From contig NZ_CP013378.1 of assembly GCF_001718415.1 (NCBI RefSeq), forward strand, positions 3,410,001-3,474,000: DNA of 64,000 nucleotides, given 5' to 3'. The notes beneath the pieces are model-generated. The model was not told the origin of the DNA. It ran no database searches and was given only the letters and a program-made list of their open reading frames with translations. Source of the DNA: Burkholderia pseudomultivorans (GTDB lineage Bacteria > Pseudomonadota > Gammaproteobacteria > Burkholderiales > Burkholderiaceae). Numbering within the stretch: the first letter of the stretch is position 1; every line of letters starts with the position of its first letter. Below, one piece after another: positions 1-9,657 of the stretch. Made by a program: the position numbers and the translations under genes.

Positions 1-1023
1 CGCGAGATACTCGAGGATCCGTTCCTTGACCTTCTCGAGGCCGTAGTGATCCTCGTCGAGCACCTGCTCGGCGTTCGACAGGTCGTTGTTGACCTTGCTC
101 TTCTTGCGCCACGGCAGGCCGATCAGCGTGTCGATGTAGTTGCGCACGACGGTCGCTTCCGCCGACATCGGCGACATCAGCTTCAGCTTCTTCAGCTCGG
201 CGTCGGCCTTCTTCTTGGCTTCCTTCGGCATGCGCGCGGCGTTGATGCGCTTCTCGAGTTCCTCGAGATCCGCGCCCTCTTCGCCTTCGCCCAGTTCCTT
301 CTGGATCGCCTTGACCTGCTCGTTCAGGTAGTACTCGCGCTGGCTCTTTTCCATCTGGCGCTTCACGCGCCCGCGGATGCGCTTTTCGACCTGCAGGATG
401 TCGATCTCGGCTTCGAGCTGCGCGAGCAGGTGCTCGAGACGCTCGATGACCGGGAACATCTCGAGGATGTGCTGCTTCTGGTCGAGCTTCAGCGGCAGGC
501 GCTCGGCGATCATGTCGGCGAGACGGCCCGCTTCGTCGATGCCCGACAGCGACGTGAGAATCTCCGGCGGGATCTTCTTGTTCAGCTTCACGTACTGGTC
601 GAACTGCGACACGATCGCGCGACGCAGCGCTTCCGTTTCGGCGCTGTCCGCATGATCGGGCTCGAGCGGCATCACTTCGCTGGAGAACTGCGTCTCCTGC
701 TCTTCGATCGACAACGCCTTGGCGCGCTGCAGCCCCTCGACGAGCACCTTCACGGTGCCGTCCGGCAGCTTCAGCATCTGCAGGATGTTGGCGATACAAC
801 CGACCTCGTACATGTCCTTTTCGGTCGGTTCGTCCTTGGCCGCGGTTTTCTGGGCGACCAGCATGATGTGCTTGCCGCCTTCCATCGCTGCTTCGAGGGC
901 CTTGATCGATTTCGGCCGGCCCACGAAGAGCGGAATCACCATGTGCGGGAAAACGACGACGTCCCGCAGCGGCAGCAGCGGGAGCGTGATGCGTTCCGGC
1001 GGGAGAAGTTGGGTGCCTGACAT
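1..1023 (-). CDS. lon: ATP-dependent protease Lon, N-terminal part (cut by window edge)
   Basis: The reverse strand reads an open frame from an ATG at 1021-1023 to the window edge, giving the first 341 residues of a protein normally near 800. It begins MSGTQLLPPERITLPLLPLR and continues with the usual Lon N-terminal substrate-binding domain (DVVVFPHMVIPLFVGR). The AAA+ and Ser-Lys protease parts lie outside the window. Lon is a cytoplasmic hexameric protease that degrades misfolded and regulatory proteins. A GGGG just upstream of the ATG is the likely ribosome site. It is the last gene of the tig-clpP-clpX-lon cluster, but a terminator-like hairpin separates it from clpX, so it probably has its own promoter in the 1024-1160 gap. 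I could not point to a convincing heat-shock promoter there. Confidence 0.96.
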   Translation of the reverse strand, partial: MSGTQLLPPERITLPLLPLRDVVVFPHMVIPLFVGRPKSIKALEAAMEGGKHIMLVAQKTAAKDEPTEKDMYEVGCIANILQMLKLPDGTVKVLVEGLQRAKALSIEEQETQFSSEVMPLEPDHADSAETEALRRAIVSQFDQYVKLNKKIPPEILTSLSGIDEAGRLADMIAERLPLKLDQKQHILEMFPVIERLEHLLAQLEAEIDILQVEKRIRGRVKRQMEKSQREYYLNEQVKAIQKELGEGEEGADLEELEKRINAARMPKEAKKKADAELKKLKLMSPMSAEATVVRNYIDTLIGLPWRKKSKVNNDLSNAEQVLDEDHYGLEKVKERILEYLA

Positions 1024-1160
1024 TTCATTTCCCCATGAGTGGAATCAATTGTTCGGTAATTGAGGCCGCCACAACGAATTGCAAGCCTTCAAGTGCGGGA
1101 AATATTCGGTAAGAAAGTAACCACCGCGTGTCGAGTCAGAGTTACCCACAAGATAAACGA

Positions 1161-1198
1161 AAAAAAGCCGCCCACGGTCTCATGAACGGCCTTTTTCG
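1161..1198 (-). terminator. Rho-independent terminator after clpX
   Basis: On the reverse strand, just after the clpX stop, GGCCG and CGGC arms flank a loop of about 16 bases and are followed by seven T residues. This fits an intrinsic terminator for clpX and separates it from lon. Confidence 0.6.
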
Positions 1199-1220
1199 CT
1201 GAACATCGTCGGCAAGCCGG

Positions 1221-2492
1221 TCAGTTCGAACCCGCCACCTTCGGCGTGTCCTCGTAGATCAGCAGCGGCTTGCCGTCGCCATCGATGACATTCTCGTCGA
1301 TGATGACCTTGCTGACCCCTTTCATCGTCGGCAGCTCGTACATCACGTCGAGCAGCGCCTGTTCGATGATCGAACGCAGGCCGCGCGCGCCGGTCTTGCG
1401 GCGGATCGCCTTGCGGGCGACTGCCTGCAACGCGCCCGGCCGGATCTCCAGCTCGACGCGCTCCATCGCGAACAGCTTGTGATACTGCTTGACGAGCGCG
1501 TTCTTCGGCTCGACCAGGATCTTCATCAGCGCGGCTTCGTCGAGCTTGCCGAGCGTCGCGACGACCGGCAGGCGGCCGATCAATTCGGGGATCAGACCGA
1601 ATTTGATCAGGTCTTCCGGTTCAGTTTCGCGCAGCACTTCGCCCGCGTCGCGCTCCTGCTTGCTCTTGACCGTCGCGCCGAAGCCGATGCCCGTCTTTTC
1701 GGTACGGTCGGTGATCACCTTCTCGAGGCCGTCGAACGCGCCGCCGCAGATGAACAGGATGTTGGTCGTGTCGACCTGGATGAAATCCTGGTTCGGATGC
1801 TTGCGGCCGCCCTGCGGCGGCACCGACGCCATCGTGCCCTCGACGAGCTTCAGCAGCGCCTGCTGGACGCCCTCGCCCGACACGTCGCGCGTGATCGACG
1901 GGTTGTCCGACTTGCGGCTGATCTTGTCGATTTCGTCGATGTAGACGATCCCGCGCTGGGCCTTGTCGACCTCGTAGTTGCAGTTCTGCAACAGCTTCTG
2001 GATGATGTTCTCGACGTCCTCGCCGACATAGCCGGCTTCGGTCAGCGTCGTCGCGTCGGCGATCACGAACGGCACGTTGAGCAACCGCGCGAGCGTCTGC
2101 GCGAGCAGCGTCTTGCCGGAACCGGTCGGGCCGATCAGCAGGATGTTGCTCTTCGACAGCTCGACGTCGTCCTTCTTGTCGAGATGCTTCAGGCGCTTGT
2201 AGTGGTTGTACACGGCCACCGCGAGGATCTTCTTCGCGCGCTCCTGCCCGATCACGTACTGATCGAGGATGTCGCGAATTTCCTGCGGGCTCGGCAGATC
2301 CGACCGGGACAGGCTGGCCTCGACGCCGGCGGCGGCCGCCTCGTCGCGAATGATCTCGTTGCAGAGGTCGATGCATTCATCGCAGATGAACACCGACGGG
2401 CCCGCGATGAGTTTTTTCACCTCATGCTGGCTCTTCCCGCAAAACGAGCAATACAACAGCTTCTCGCTGTTCGAACCTTTTTTGTCCGCCAT
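1221..2492 (-). CDS. clpX: ATP-dependent Clp protease ATP-binding subunit ClpX
   Basis: The 423-residue product is the normal full length for ClpX, the AAA+ unfoldase that feeds tagged substrates to ClpP. The N-terminal zinc-binding domain has Cys15, Cys18, Cys37 and Cys40. Walker A is GPTGSGKT at 121-128, the pore loop GYVG is at 154-157, Walker B is VYIDEID near 183-189, and an IGF loop (TGIGFGA) for docking to ClpP follows near residue 270. A GGAGG about ten bases upstream supports this start. It lies 166 bases downstream of clpP on the same strand, the usual clpP-clpX order. Confidence 0.98.
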   Translation of the reverse strand: MADKKGSNSEKLLYCSFCGKSQHEVKKLIAGPSVFICDECIDLCNEIIRDEAAAAGVEASLSRSDLPSPQEIRDILDQYVIGQERAKKILAVAVYNHYKRLKHLDKKDDVELSKSNILLIGPTGSGKTLLAQTLARLLNVPFVIADATTLTEAGYVGEDVENIIQKLLQNCNYEVDKAQRGIVYIDEIDKISRKSDNPSITRDVSGEGVQQALLKLVEGTMASVPPQGGRKHPNQDFIQVDTTNILFICGGAFDGLEKVITDRTEKTGIGFGATVKSKQERDAGEVLRETEPEDLIKFGLIPELIGRLPVVATLGKLDEAALMKILVEPKNALVKQYHKLFAMERVELEIRPGALQAVARKAIRRKTGARGLRSIIEQALLDVMYELPTMKGVSKVIIDENVIDGDGKPLLIYEDTPKVAGSN

Positions 2493-2658
2493 GAATGTAG
2501 AGCCTCCGGACAGGTAAATGACATGATACGCCGAATACTCCGGACACCGCGCCTGGGACGCGACCGGAGCCGGCTGGATGCGCTTTGCCGCAGATGCTCG
2601 GGGCGTAACGGATTCTGCGCGAGGCGCCGCCCAAATCGGGGCGGCACCCCACTTAAGT

Positions 2659-3312
2659 TCACGGACGCTTCAGCAACACCTGGTCGATCAGCCCGTACGC
2701 CTTCGCGTCTTCGCTCGACATGAAGTTATCACGGTCGGTGTCGCGCGCGATGCGCTCGACGTCCTGCCCCGTATGTTGCGCGAGCAGATGGTTGAGCCGC
2801 TCCTTCAGGTAGAGGATTTCGCGCGCCTGGATCTCGATGTCGGATGCCTGGCCGCGTGCGCCGCCCAGCGGCTGGTGAATCATCACGCGCGAGTTCGGCA
2901 GCGCGAAGCGCTTGCCCTTCGCGCCCGACGCGAGCAGGAACGCGCCCATGCTGGCCGCGAGGCCCATGCAGAGCGTCGACACGTCCGGCTTGATGAACTG
3001 CATCGTGTCGTAGATCGCCATGCCGGCCGACACCGACCCGCCCGGGCTGTTGATGTAGAGACTGATGTCCTTGTCGGGATTCTCGCTCTCCAGGAACAGC
3101 AGTTGCGCGACCACGAGGTTGGCCGTCTGGTCGTTGACTTCGCCGACCATGAACACCAGGCGCTCCTTCAGGAGACGCGAGTAGATGTCGTACGAACGCT
3201 CGCCGCGGCCGCTCGTTTCGACGACGATCGGCACGAGCCCCAGCGCTTGCGCCTCGAAACCCTGCGGCGCGTTCGAAGCAAGCATGTCCAGCAATTCAGC
3301 GCGAGTGATCAT
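2659..3312 (-). CDS. clpP: ATP-dependent Clp protease proteolytic subunit ClpP
   Basis: This 217-residue serine peptidase forms the tetradecameric proteolytic core used with ClpX and ClpA. The catalytic triad is visible: Ser121 in GLAASMGAF, His146 in MIHQPLGG and probably Asp191 in RDTDRDNF. The [11 protein letters not shown] strand characteristic of the family is at 84-94. It is full length and sits between tig and clpX as in many proteobacteria. Confidence 0.98.
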   Translation of the reverse strand: MITRAELLDMLASNAPQGFEAQALGLVPIVVETSGRGERSYDIYSRLLKERLVFMVGEVNDQTANLVVAQLLFLESENPDKDISLYINSPGGSVSAGMAIYDTMQFIKPDVSTLCMGLAASMGAFLLASGAKGKRFALPNSRVMIHQPLGGARGQASDIEIQAREILYLKERLNHLLAQHTGQDVERIARDTDRDNFMSSEDAKAYGLIDQVLLKRP

Positions 3313-3451
3313 TCAATGAACCTTGTTCGAATGGAAAATTGAACGGAGGAAGCCGCCCGCTCAATCGCCATATTAATGGCAACCGTGCGCTTGACGTAAA
3401 AACGGCGTGCGGGCCGTCGCTCCGACAGCCGGCACGCCGCAAGAGCGACAG

Positions 3452-4798
3452 TTACGCTTGCGCCGATGCGCTGGCGAGTGCCTCGAAGCTCACTTCCTTG
3501 TCCGTCACCTTCGCCTTGCCCAGCACGAAATCGACGACGTTGCTTTCAACGACGAACGCTTCCATCTCGGCGAGGCGCTGCTGGTTCGAATAATACCAGC
3601 GGACCACTTCCTTCGGGTCTTCGTAGCTCTTCGCGAACTCGTCGACTTCCGCGCGGATCTGTTCCGGCTTCGCTTCGAGGTTGTTCGCCTTGACCAGTTC
3701 GGCCAGCACGAGGCCCAGCTTCACGCGGCGCTCGGCCTGCTCGGTGAACATTTCGGCCGGGATCGGTGCGTCCTTCGCGTTCGGCACGCCGCGCTGCGCG
3801 AGGTCCTGACGCGCCATTTCGACGAGGCGCTGCTGGTCCTGCTCGATCAGCGCCTTCGGCACGTCGAGTTCGGAGATCTTCAGCAGTGCGTCCATCACCT
3901 GGTTCTTGACGATCGACTGCGTACGACGCTTCGCTTCGCGCTCGAGGTTTTCCTTGATCTCGCTGCGCATCTTCGCGAGATCGCCGTCTTCGATGCCGAG
4001 CGACTTCGCGAATTCGGCGTCGATTTCCGGCAGGTGCGGCCACTCGACCTTCTTCATCGTGACCGTGAACTGTGCCGTCTTGCCCGCGACGTCCTTGCCG
4101 TGGTAGTCCTCCGGGAACGCCAGGTCGAACGTGCGCGATTCGCCGGCCTTCAGGCCCAGCGCCGCCTTTTCGAATTCCGGCAGCATGCGGCCTTCGCCGA
4201 GCACGAACGGGAAGTCTTCGGCCGTGCCGCCCTGGAACGCGACGTCGTCAATCTTGCCGACGAAGTCGACCGTCACGCGGTCGCCGTTCTGCGCCGAGGT
4301 GTCCGCGCCGCCGTCGCCGTGCTCGCCGCCTTCGCCGCGTGCGTGGTAGTGCACGCGCTGCTTGCGCAGGATGTCGAGCGTGCGGTCGATTTCGGCGTCG
4401 CCGATCGTCGTCGTCGAGCGCTCGACTTCAGCCGTCGCCAGGTCGCCGATCTTCACTTCCGGGTAGACCTCGAAGGTCGCGTCGAACGCGTATGCGTCCT
4501 CAGCCTGCTCCTGCTTCGGCGCGAAGCTCGGCTGGCCGGCGACGCGCAGGTTTTCCGCGCGGCTGATCGTGAAGAATTCCTGGCCGATCTTGTCGCTCAG
4601 CACTTCCGCCTCGACCTGACCCGCGTATTGCTGCGCGACCATCTTCAGCGGCACCTTGCCCGGGCGGAAACCCGGCATGCGCACGTTCTTCGCGAGTTTC
4701 TGGATACGGGCGTCGATTTCCTTCTGCACCGTCTCTTTCGGCAGAGAAATCGTCACGCGGCGTTCAAGCTTGCCGAGGTTCTCAACAACGTTAGCCAT
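3452..4798 (-). CDS. tig: Trigger factor, ribosome-associated chaperone
   Basis: I take the ATG at 4796-4798 as the start ([15 protein letters not shown]), giving 448 residues. A longer open frame upstream has no trigger-factor similarity. The ribosome-binding signature GFRPGKVP is at residues 43-50. A central FKBP-type peptidyl-prolyl isomerase domain ([14 protein letters not shown] onward) and a helical C-terminal chaperone region follow. Trigger factor binds ribosomal protein L23 and shields nascent chains. It is first in the tig-clpP-clpX cluster. The leader contains a TAGAAT (-10-like) on the reverse strand at 4972-4977. Confidence 0.97.
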   Translation of the reverse strand: MANVVENLGKLERRVTISLPKETVQKEIDARIQKLAKNVRMPGFRPGKVPLKMVAQQYAGQVEAEVLSDKIGQEFFTISRAENLRVAGQPSFAPKQEQAEDAYAFDATFEVYPEVKIGDLATAEVERSTTTIGDAEIDRTLDILRKQRVHYHARGEGGEHGDGGADTSAQNGDRVTVDFVGKIDDVAFQGGTAEDFPFVLGEGRMLPEFEKAALGLKAGESRTFDLAFPEDYHGKDVAGKTAQFTVTMKKVEWPHLPEIDAEFAKSLGIEDGDLAKMRSEIKENLEREAKRRTQSIVKNQVMDALLKISELDVPKALIEQDQQRLVEMARQDLAQRGVPNAKDAPIPAEMFTEQAERRVKLGLVLAELVKANNLEAKPEQIRAEVDEFAKSYEDPKEVVRWYYSNQQRLAEMEAFVVESNVVDFVLGKAKVTDKEVSFEALASASAQA

Positions 4799-5218
4799 GG
4801 CTTCAATCGTCCTAAAATTATTCGAGCGAATCGGGTTTTCCTTGCCGTGCCTGCCTGCGGCGCCCCGTGTGTCATACACACGCGCCGCGCCGGAGCGCCA
4901 CGCCATCCCTGCACGCGCCGGATGGCTAGCGCAAGCGGCTCGGAGCACGGCTTTGGCCGGAAGAATCGACTATTCTAGCAAACAATTTTCATCGCACCGC
5001 CAGATCGGCGCGACGGGCGTGCGGATTGCCGTGCCGCCCGCTTTTCGCCCCCGCGTGCGCCCCGCTTCTGCGCCACGCGCATCCGGCGCCGCGCATGGAT
5101 GGCCGTTATGCCGCGCGCCATATCCACCTGCGCGCGCCATCCTGTAAGCTCCAAATGACAAGGTGCGCCGCCGCTGCGGCGCCCATTCTTCACACCAATC
5201 ACGCATTCCGGAGACACC
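4799..5218. promoter_or_regulatory. Divergent intergenic region, tig / glycerate kinase
   Basis: The 420-base gap between divergent genes must carry both promoters. On the reverse strand a TAGAAT at 4972-4977 could be the tig -10 box, implying a leader of about 170 bases, but no good -35 box is visible. Upstream of the glycerate kinase only the ribosome site (CGGAG before the ATG at 5219) is clear. I see no tRNA, repeat or conserved small gene here. Confidence 0.35.
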
Positions 5219-6364
5219 ATGCCGCAACACCCGTCCGCGCCTGTCGTCGTCATCGCGCCCGATTCGTTCAAAGGCTCGCTTTCCGCCGAGCAGGTCGCGG
5301 ACGCGATCGCCGCCGGCATTCGCCGCGCGCGGCCCGATGCCGTCGTGCGCTGCTGCCCGATGGCCGACGGCGGCGAAGGCACGCTCGACGCGATGCTCGC
5401 CGGCGGCGGCACGCGGCGCGCGCTGCGGGTGGCCGGCGCGTCGCTCGCGCCGCGCGACGCGGCAGTCGGCGTGATCGACGCGCGCACCGCGATCGTCGAG
5501 ACGGCCGAGGTCGTCGGCATCACCGACCCGGTCGGGATGAGCGTGCCCGTCGACGCGCGCAGCACGCGCGGAATGGGCGAGGCGATCCGCGCGCTGCTCG
5601 ACGAAGGCGTGCGACGCTTCTTCGTCGCGCTCGGCGGCAGCAGCACCAACGATGCCGGCGCCGGGTTGCTCGCGGGCCTCGGCCTGCAATGCTTCGACGC
5701 GGCCGGCCAGCCGGTCGAGCCGGTGCCGGCACGGCTCGCCGACATCGCGCGGGTCGACGCGTCGGCACTCGACCCGCGGCTCGCCGAGACGGAATTCGTC
5801 GGCATGTCCGACGTCGACAACCCGCTGACGGGCGCGCATGGCGCGACCGCCGTGTTCGGTCCGCAAAAGGGCGTGACGCCCGAACAGGTCGCGACCCTCG
5901 ATGCCGCGCTCGGCCGCTTCGCCGACCTCCTCGAGGCCGCGCTCGACCGCCGCGCGCGCGACCTGCCGGGCGCCGGCGCCGCGGGCGGCCTCGGCTTCGC
6001 GCTGCACATGCTCGGTGCGCAGTTCGAGACCGGCGCGGAAGTCGTCGCGCGGCAGATCGGGCTCGATGCGGCGCTCGCCGGCGCCGACTGGCTGATCACC
6101 GGCGAGGGACGCTCGGACGTGCAGACGCTGCACGGCAAGGCGCCGTTCATCGCCTGCCGCCACGCGCAGGCCGCCGGCGTGCCCGCGTCGCTGCTGTCCG
6201 GCGCGGTCGATCCAGCCGCGCTGCCGCGCCTGTCCGAGCATTTCTCCGGCTGCTTCTCGCCGGCGCCCGGGCCGATCACGCTCGACGTCGCGATCCGCGA
6301 TGCGGCCAATCTGCTCGCCAACGAAGCGGAACAGTTGACGCGCCTGAAATACGGCGCACACTGA
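5219..6364 (+). CDS. Glycerate kinase (GlxK/GarK family)
   Basis: The 381-residue product matches the bacterial glycerate kinase family, which phosphorylates glycerate to 2-phosphoglycerate in glyoxylate, glycolate or serine metabolism. Family motifs are the N-terminal APDSFKGSLSA, MADGGEGTLDAML near 45-57, the glycine-rich LGGSSTNDAGAG near 140 and DWLITGEGRSD near 295. The length is normal. The start is supported by CGGAG seven bases upstream. A MarR-type regulator begins 62 bases downstream in the same direction and could be co-transcribed. Confidence 0.93.
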   Translation: MPQHPSAPVVVIAPDSFKGSLSAEQVADAIAAGIRRARPDAVVRCCPMADGGEGTLDAMLAGGGTRRALRVAGASLAPRDAAVGVIDARTAIVETAEVVGITDPVGMSVPVDARSTRGMGEAIRALLDEGVRRFFVALGGSSTNDAGAGLLAGLGLQCFDAAGQPVEPVPARLADIARVDASALDPRLAETEFVGMSDVDNPLTGAHGATAVFGPQKGVTPEQVATLDAALGRFADLLEAALDRRARDLPGAGAAGGLGFALHMLGAQFETGAEVVARQIGLDAALAGADWLITGEGRSDVQTLHGKAPFIACRHAQAAGVPASLLSGAVDPAALPRLSEHFSGCFSPAPGPITLDVAIRDAANLLANEAEQLTRLKYGAH

Positions 6365-6426
6365 CCGTTGACCCGAGCGCGCGATACAGGAACAATCGGG
6401 CCCGCCCTTTATCTTCAGGATTCGAC

Positions 6427-6876
6427 ATGAAAGGCCGACAAGCCGGGCTCGATCAGTTTCTGACCTATCGCCTCCATGCGCTCACGAAGCGCTCCGACCG
6501 CGGGATCGGCGAGGTGTACCGGCACAAGCTCGACATCTCGCTGCCCGAGGCGCGCGTGATCGCCGCCGTCGGTGCGTTCGGTCCGTTCTCGATCATGGAT
6601 CTCGCGCGCCACACCAACCTCGACAAGAGCCAGGCAAGCCGCGCGGCCGAGGCGCTGCTGCGCCAGGGGCTGCTCGAACGCAGCGCCAGCGAGGAAGACG
6701 GCCGCATCGTGCTGATCGCACTGACCGCCGAGGGCCGCGCGCTGCACCGCAAGATCATGCCGATCGTGCGCAAGTGGAACGACGGGCTGCTCGCATGCCT
6801 GTCCGACAGCGAACGTCAGACGTTCGAGCGGCTGCTCGAGAAGGTCGTCGCCCACGCGACCGAGCGCGACGACTGA
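6427..6876 (+). CDS. MarR-family transcriptional regulator
   Basis: The 149-residue protein has a MarR-type winged-helix fold: a DNA-recognition region (MDLARHTNLDKSQASRAAEALLRQGL) near 58-83, then the wing (ERSASEEDGRIVLIALTAEG). MarR proteins are dimeric repressors that usually respond to small aromatic ligands. The start at 6427 follows CAGGA at normal spacing. A longer frame reads through from the glycerate kinase region but is an out-of-frame shadow. The target is unknown; the neighbouring glycerate kinase or the divergent PanE-like gene are candidates. Confidence 0.9.
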   Translation: MKGRQAGLDQFLTYRLHALTKRSDRGIGEVYRHKLDISLPEARVIAAVGAFGPFSIMDLARHTNLDKSQASRAAEALLRQGLLERSASEEDGRIVLIALTAEGRALHRKIMPIVRKWNDGLLACLSDSERQTFERLLEKVVAHATERDD

Positions 6877-7107
6877 ACCGGCGCGCGGGTTGCGCCAATT
6901 CGCTCCGGCGCCGGAGCGCCGGTCGGTCCGGCGCGTTGTTCAAACGTTTGCGTCGCGGCCATGCCGATGACGCCAGGCCGCCGGATCTGTCGCGGCAGGC
7001 ACACGGAAATTTATCGGAGAGGAAACGAGTGGCCTGCCTTGCAAGAGCCGGCGGTCGATCCCTCCACGCCGAGCCAGCCGCATCGCGATACGCGCCTCCC
7101 TCTCTCG

Positions 7108-8106
7108 CTACAACCCGCTGTTCGCCGCGCGCTGGCGCAGTAGCCCCAGCACCGCGTCGCAGTACGGCGTCGGCACGCCGAGCTTGCGGCCCAGCTCCGG
7201 AAACACGCCGAGGATCGGGCCGATCTCGAGCGGGCGCCCCGCTTCGAAGTCCTGCAGCATCGAGGTCTTGAACGCGCCGAGCTTGCGCGTCACCGCGATG
7301 CGCTCGGGACCGCTCATCCCGGTCGACAGCCCGAGCTTCGCGCCGATCTGCGCGGCCTCCTCCATCATCCGCAGCGCGAGGTCCTGCGTGAACGGATCGT
7401 CGAGCAGCTGCTCGGCGGTCGAGCCGGTCAGCGCGCTCAGCGGATTCATGTTCATGTTGCCCCACAGCTTCGCCCAGATCTCGGTGCGGATCGCTGGCGT
7501 CGACTCGACGTCGAAGCCGCCCGCGGCCAGCGCCGCCGCAAACCGTGCGGTGGGCGCATCGAGCCGCGCGTCGGGCGCGCCGACGATCAGCCGGTTGCCG
7601 CGCCCGCGGCGCACGATGCCCGGCGCATCGGTGCTCGACGACAAATGCACGACACAGCCGATCGCCTGCGCGGGCGGCAGCGCGGCCGACACCGCGCCGC
7701 CCGGATCGACCGCTTCGAGCGGCACGCCGGCGAGCGGCCCCGCGAGCCCGTGGGTAAACCACCACGGCAAGCCGTTCATCGCGGCGACGATCACCGTGTC
7801 GGGGCCGACCAGCGGCGCGATGCGCGCGGCCAGCGCGGGGAGCACCTGCGCCTTCAGCGCGATCACCACATAGTCCTGCACGCCGAGCGCGGCCGCGTCG
7901 TCGCTCGCATGCACCGGGACCGACGCCGCGGCGCCCGCCTCGTCGATCACGCGCACGCCGTGCGTGTTCAGCGCATCGAGCGTCGCACCGCGCGCGTACG
8001 CGCTCACGCTCATGCCGGCGCGCGACAGCGCAGCCGCAAGCAATCCGCCGATCGCGCCGACACCCACCACCGCCGCACGCACCGACCCTGAATTCGTGTC
8101 GTTCAT
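7108..8106 (-). CDS. 2-dehydropantoate 2-reductase family (PanE/ApbA-like)
   Basis: The 332-residue protein has an N-terminal NADPH-binding Rossmann motif (VVGVGAIGGLL, about 13-23) and the C-terminal ApbA helical domain. The conserved KLWGNMNMNPLSALTG near 183 contains the family Lys and Asn residues. The family reduces 2-dehydropantoate to pantoate for CoA synthesis, but Burkholderia carry several paralogues. This one sits apart from other pantothenate genes beside a regulator, so the substrate is uncertain. Confidence 0.85.
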   Translation of the reverse strand: MNDTNSGSVRAAVVGVGAIGGLLAAALSRAGMSVSAYARGATLDALNTHGVRVIDEAGAAASVPVHASDDAAALGVQDYVVIALKAQVLPALAARIAPLVGPDTVIVAAMNGLPWWFTHGLAGPLAGVPLEAVDPGGAVSAALPPAQAIGCVVHLSSSTDAPGIVRRGRGNRLIVGAPDARLDAPTARFAAALAAGGFDVESTPAIRTEIWAKLWGNMNMNPLSALTGSTAEQLLDDPFTQDLALRMMEEAAQIGAKLGLSTGMSGPERIAVTRKLGAFKTSMLQDFEAGRPLEIGPILGVFPELGRKLGVPTPYCDAVLGLLRQRAANSGL

Positions 8107-8208
8107 GATCGCCTTCCGTCTCCTGGAAGTTGACGAGCATAACGCTCAATGGTTGCGGATACAACTATTAGCCGATGCGGAGCCGCACCGCTGCCGCGTG
8201 CGCGCCGC

Positions 8209-9354
8209 TCAGCCCGGCGCGCGATCGAGCGCGGCCGGTTCGTCGTCGGCCGCGTCGGCCGTCGCGCCGAGCACGCCGGCGATCTGGCTCTTGTCGTGCA
8301 TGCCGAGCTTGCGATACGCGCAGCGCAGGTAATGACGCACGGTCGTCGGCGAGATCGCCATCTGCTGCGCGACCTCCTTGTGCGAGCGTCCCGCGCCGTA
8401 ATAGCGGATCGCCGCCAGCTCACGCGGGCTCAGCCGGTCGAGCAGCGAGCGCGGCCGTGCCTCGAGCTGGAACAGGCCGGCGACCGGCACGCAGCGGATC
8501 CGCAGCGCGTCGCCGACGAACGGCTGCGCGCACTGGCGCCGCAGGTGCGCGACGAGCGGCTCCGGCACGCGCGGGCCCGTCCACGCCGGCCATTCGGCCC
8601 GCAGCACGTCGTCGAAGCCGTGATCGGCGTGATGCAGCACGCCGAAGTTGTCGCACAGCGCACGCGCCGCGGGCGCCAGCGTGTCGGCGCGCTCGCGCGT
8701 GAGCTGCGCCGCGCGGTTGATCGTCAGCGCGGCGGCCAGGTGCGGAATCACCTCCTCGAAGCGCTGCGCGTCCTCGTCGCTGAACGGCCGGTTCAGGCCC
8801 TGACGATAGATCGACATGAAGGTCGTCAGGCCGAAACGGCGATCGAGCGTGCACACGCACATCAGCTGCGCCAGCCCGTACTTCACGCACCAGTCGCGAA
8901 ACCGCGCATCGAGCCCCGGCTCGACGACCGACAGCCGCACCGCGCGGCCATGCGCGCCGCGCAGCGTGCGATGCGCGAGCGGATCGCAATCGCGCACGCG
9001 CTTCCAGTCGCCGAAGAACGCATGCGGCAGGCGGTACAGGAAGCTGTTGTGCATCACGGGGCCGGTCGGCAGATGCGTCGCGACGCCGGTCCACGCGGCA
9101 TCGAACGGAATCAGGGCCTGCAGCAGCGCAAAGAAGCGGCATTCGAACTCGCCGATGCCGGACTGCGCGGCCACCGCATACAGATCGAGCAGCATCAGGC
9201 CGAGTTCGCGCCGCGATGCGTCGCCGCGCGCGACGCCGTCGAAGTCGGCGCGGCGGGACGGCAGCGGCGGCCATGCGGATTCGTCGAGCACGATCGCCGC
9301 CGGCACGTCGCGCAACGCATCGACATCCTGCCCGATATCCGTCGTGATCCTCAC
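8209..9354 (-). CDS. LuxR-family helix-turn-helix regulator
   Basis: The 381-residue protein ends in a LuxR/FixJ-type DNA-binding domain at about 305-365 (LSPRELAAIRYYGAGRSHKEV, then MAISPTTVRHYLRCAYRKLG). The first 300 residues are a sensory region I do not recognise; there is no response-regulator receiver and no clear autoinducer domain. It is divergent from the downstream porin/MFS/deacetylase genes, with 303 bases between them, and is the natural candidate for their regulator. That is inference from position only. Confidence 0.85.
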   Translation of the reverse strand: MRITTDIGQDVDALRDVPAAIVLDESAWPPLPSRRADFDGVARGDASRRELGLMLLDLYAVAAQSGIGEFECRFFALLQALIPFDAAWTGVATHLPTGPVMHNSFLYRLPHAFFGDWKRVRDCDPLAHRTLRGAHGRAVRLSVVEPGLDARFRDWCVKYGLAQLMCVCTLDRRFGLTTFMSIYRQGLNRPFSDEDAQRFEEVIPHLAAALTINRAAQLTRERADTLAPAARALCDNFGVLHHADHGFDDVLRAEWPAWTGPRVPEPLVAHLRRQCAQPFVGDALRIRCVPVAGLFQLEARPRSLLDRLSPRELAAIRYYGAGRSHKEVAQQMAISPTTVRHYLRCAYRKLGMHDKSQIAGVLGATADAADDEPAALDRAPG

Positions 9355-9657
9355 TTTCCGCTCCCCTGCCCGTTCGGGCCGCTGATGCGCGCAACGCAGA
9401 CCGGCCGATTATAGCGAGCGGCTTTTTTGGCGGGCCGCTGCGCCGGAACCGGCCACAACCCCATCCATTTGAACGGTGCGCGACGCGTTGCTGCTGCGCA
9501 GCACGGCTGCCGGCAACGCGCCGGCGCGCTCGCCCCGTGCACCGCGGGTTTTCCGCAGCGTTCATCTGGACGACTGTTCGCGGTTTTTCCTGCTGCGGAC
9601 ACTGCGTCGCGACAACACCAACGACACGTCGATGCAGGACGGTATGGAGAACCCCAC
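9355..9657. promoter_or_regulatory. Divergent intergenic region, LuxR-type regulator / porin
   Basis: A 303-base gap separates the two divergent genes. It ends in a GGAGA ribosome site just before the porin GTG. I could not pick out convincing promoter hexamers or an operator. The run GGCTTTTTTGGCGGGC near 9419-9434 is the only A/T-rich stretch. Confidence 0.3.

Noticed and set aside
46..1020. Long open frame on the plus strand across lon
   Set aside because: It is the shadow of lon, whose reverse-strand reading gives an exact Lon N-terminus. The Arg/His/Gln-rich translation is typical of GC-rich shadow frames.
4970..6361. Reverse-strand frames over the glycerate kinase
   Set aside because: Two overlapping shadow frames; the forward glycerate kinase is full length with family motifs.
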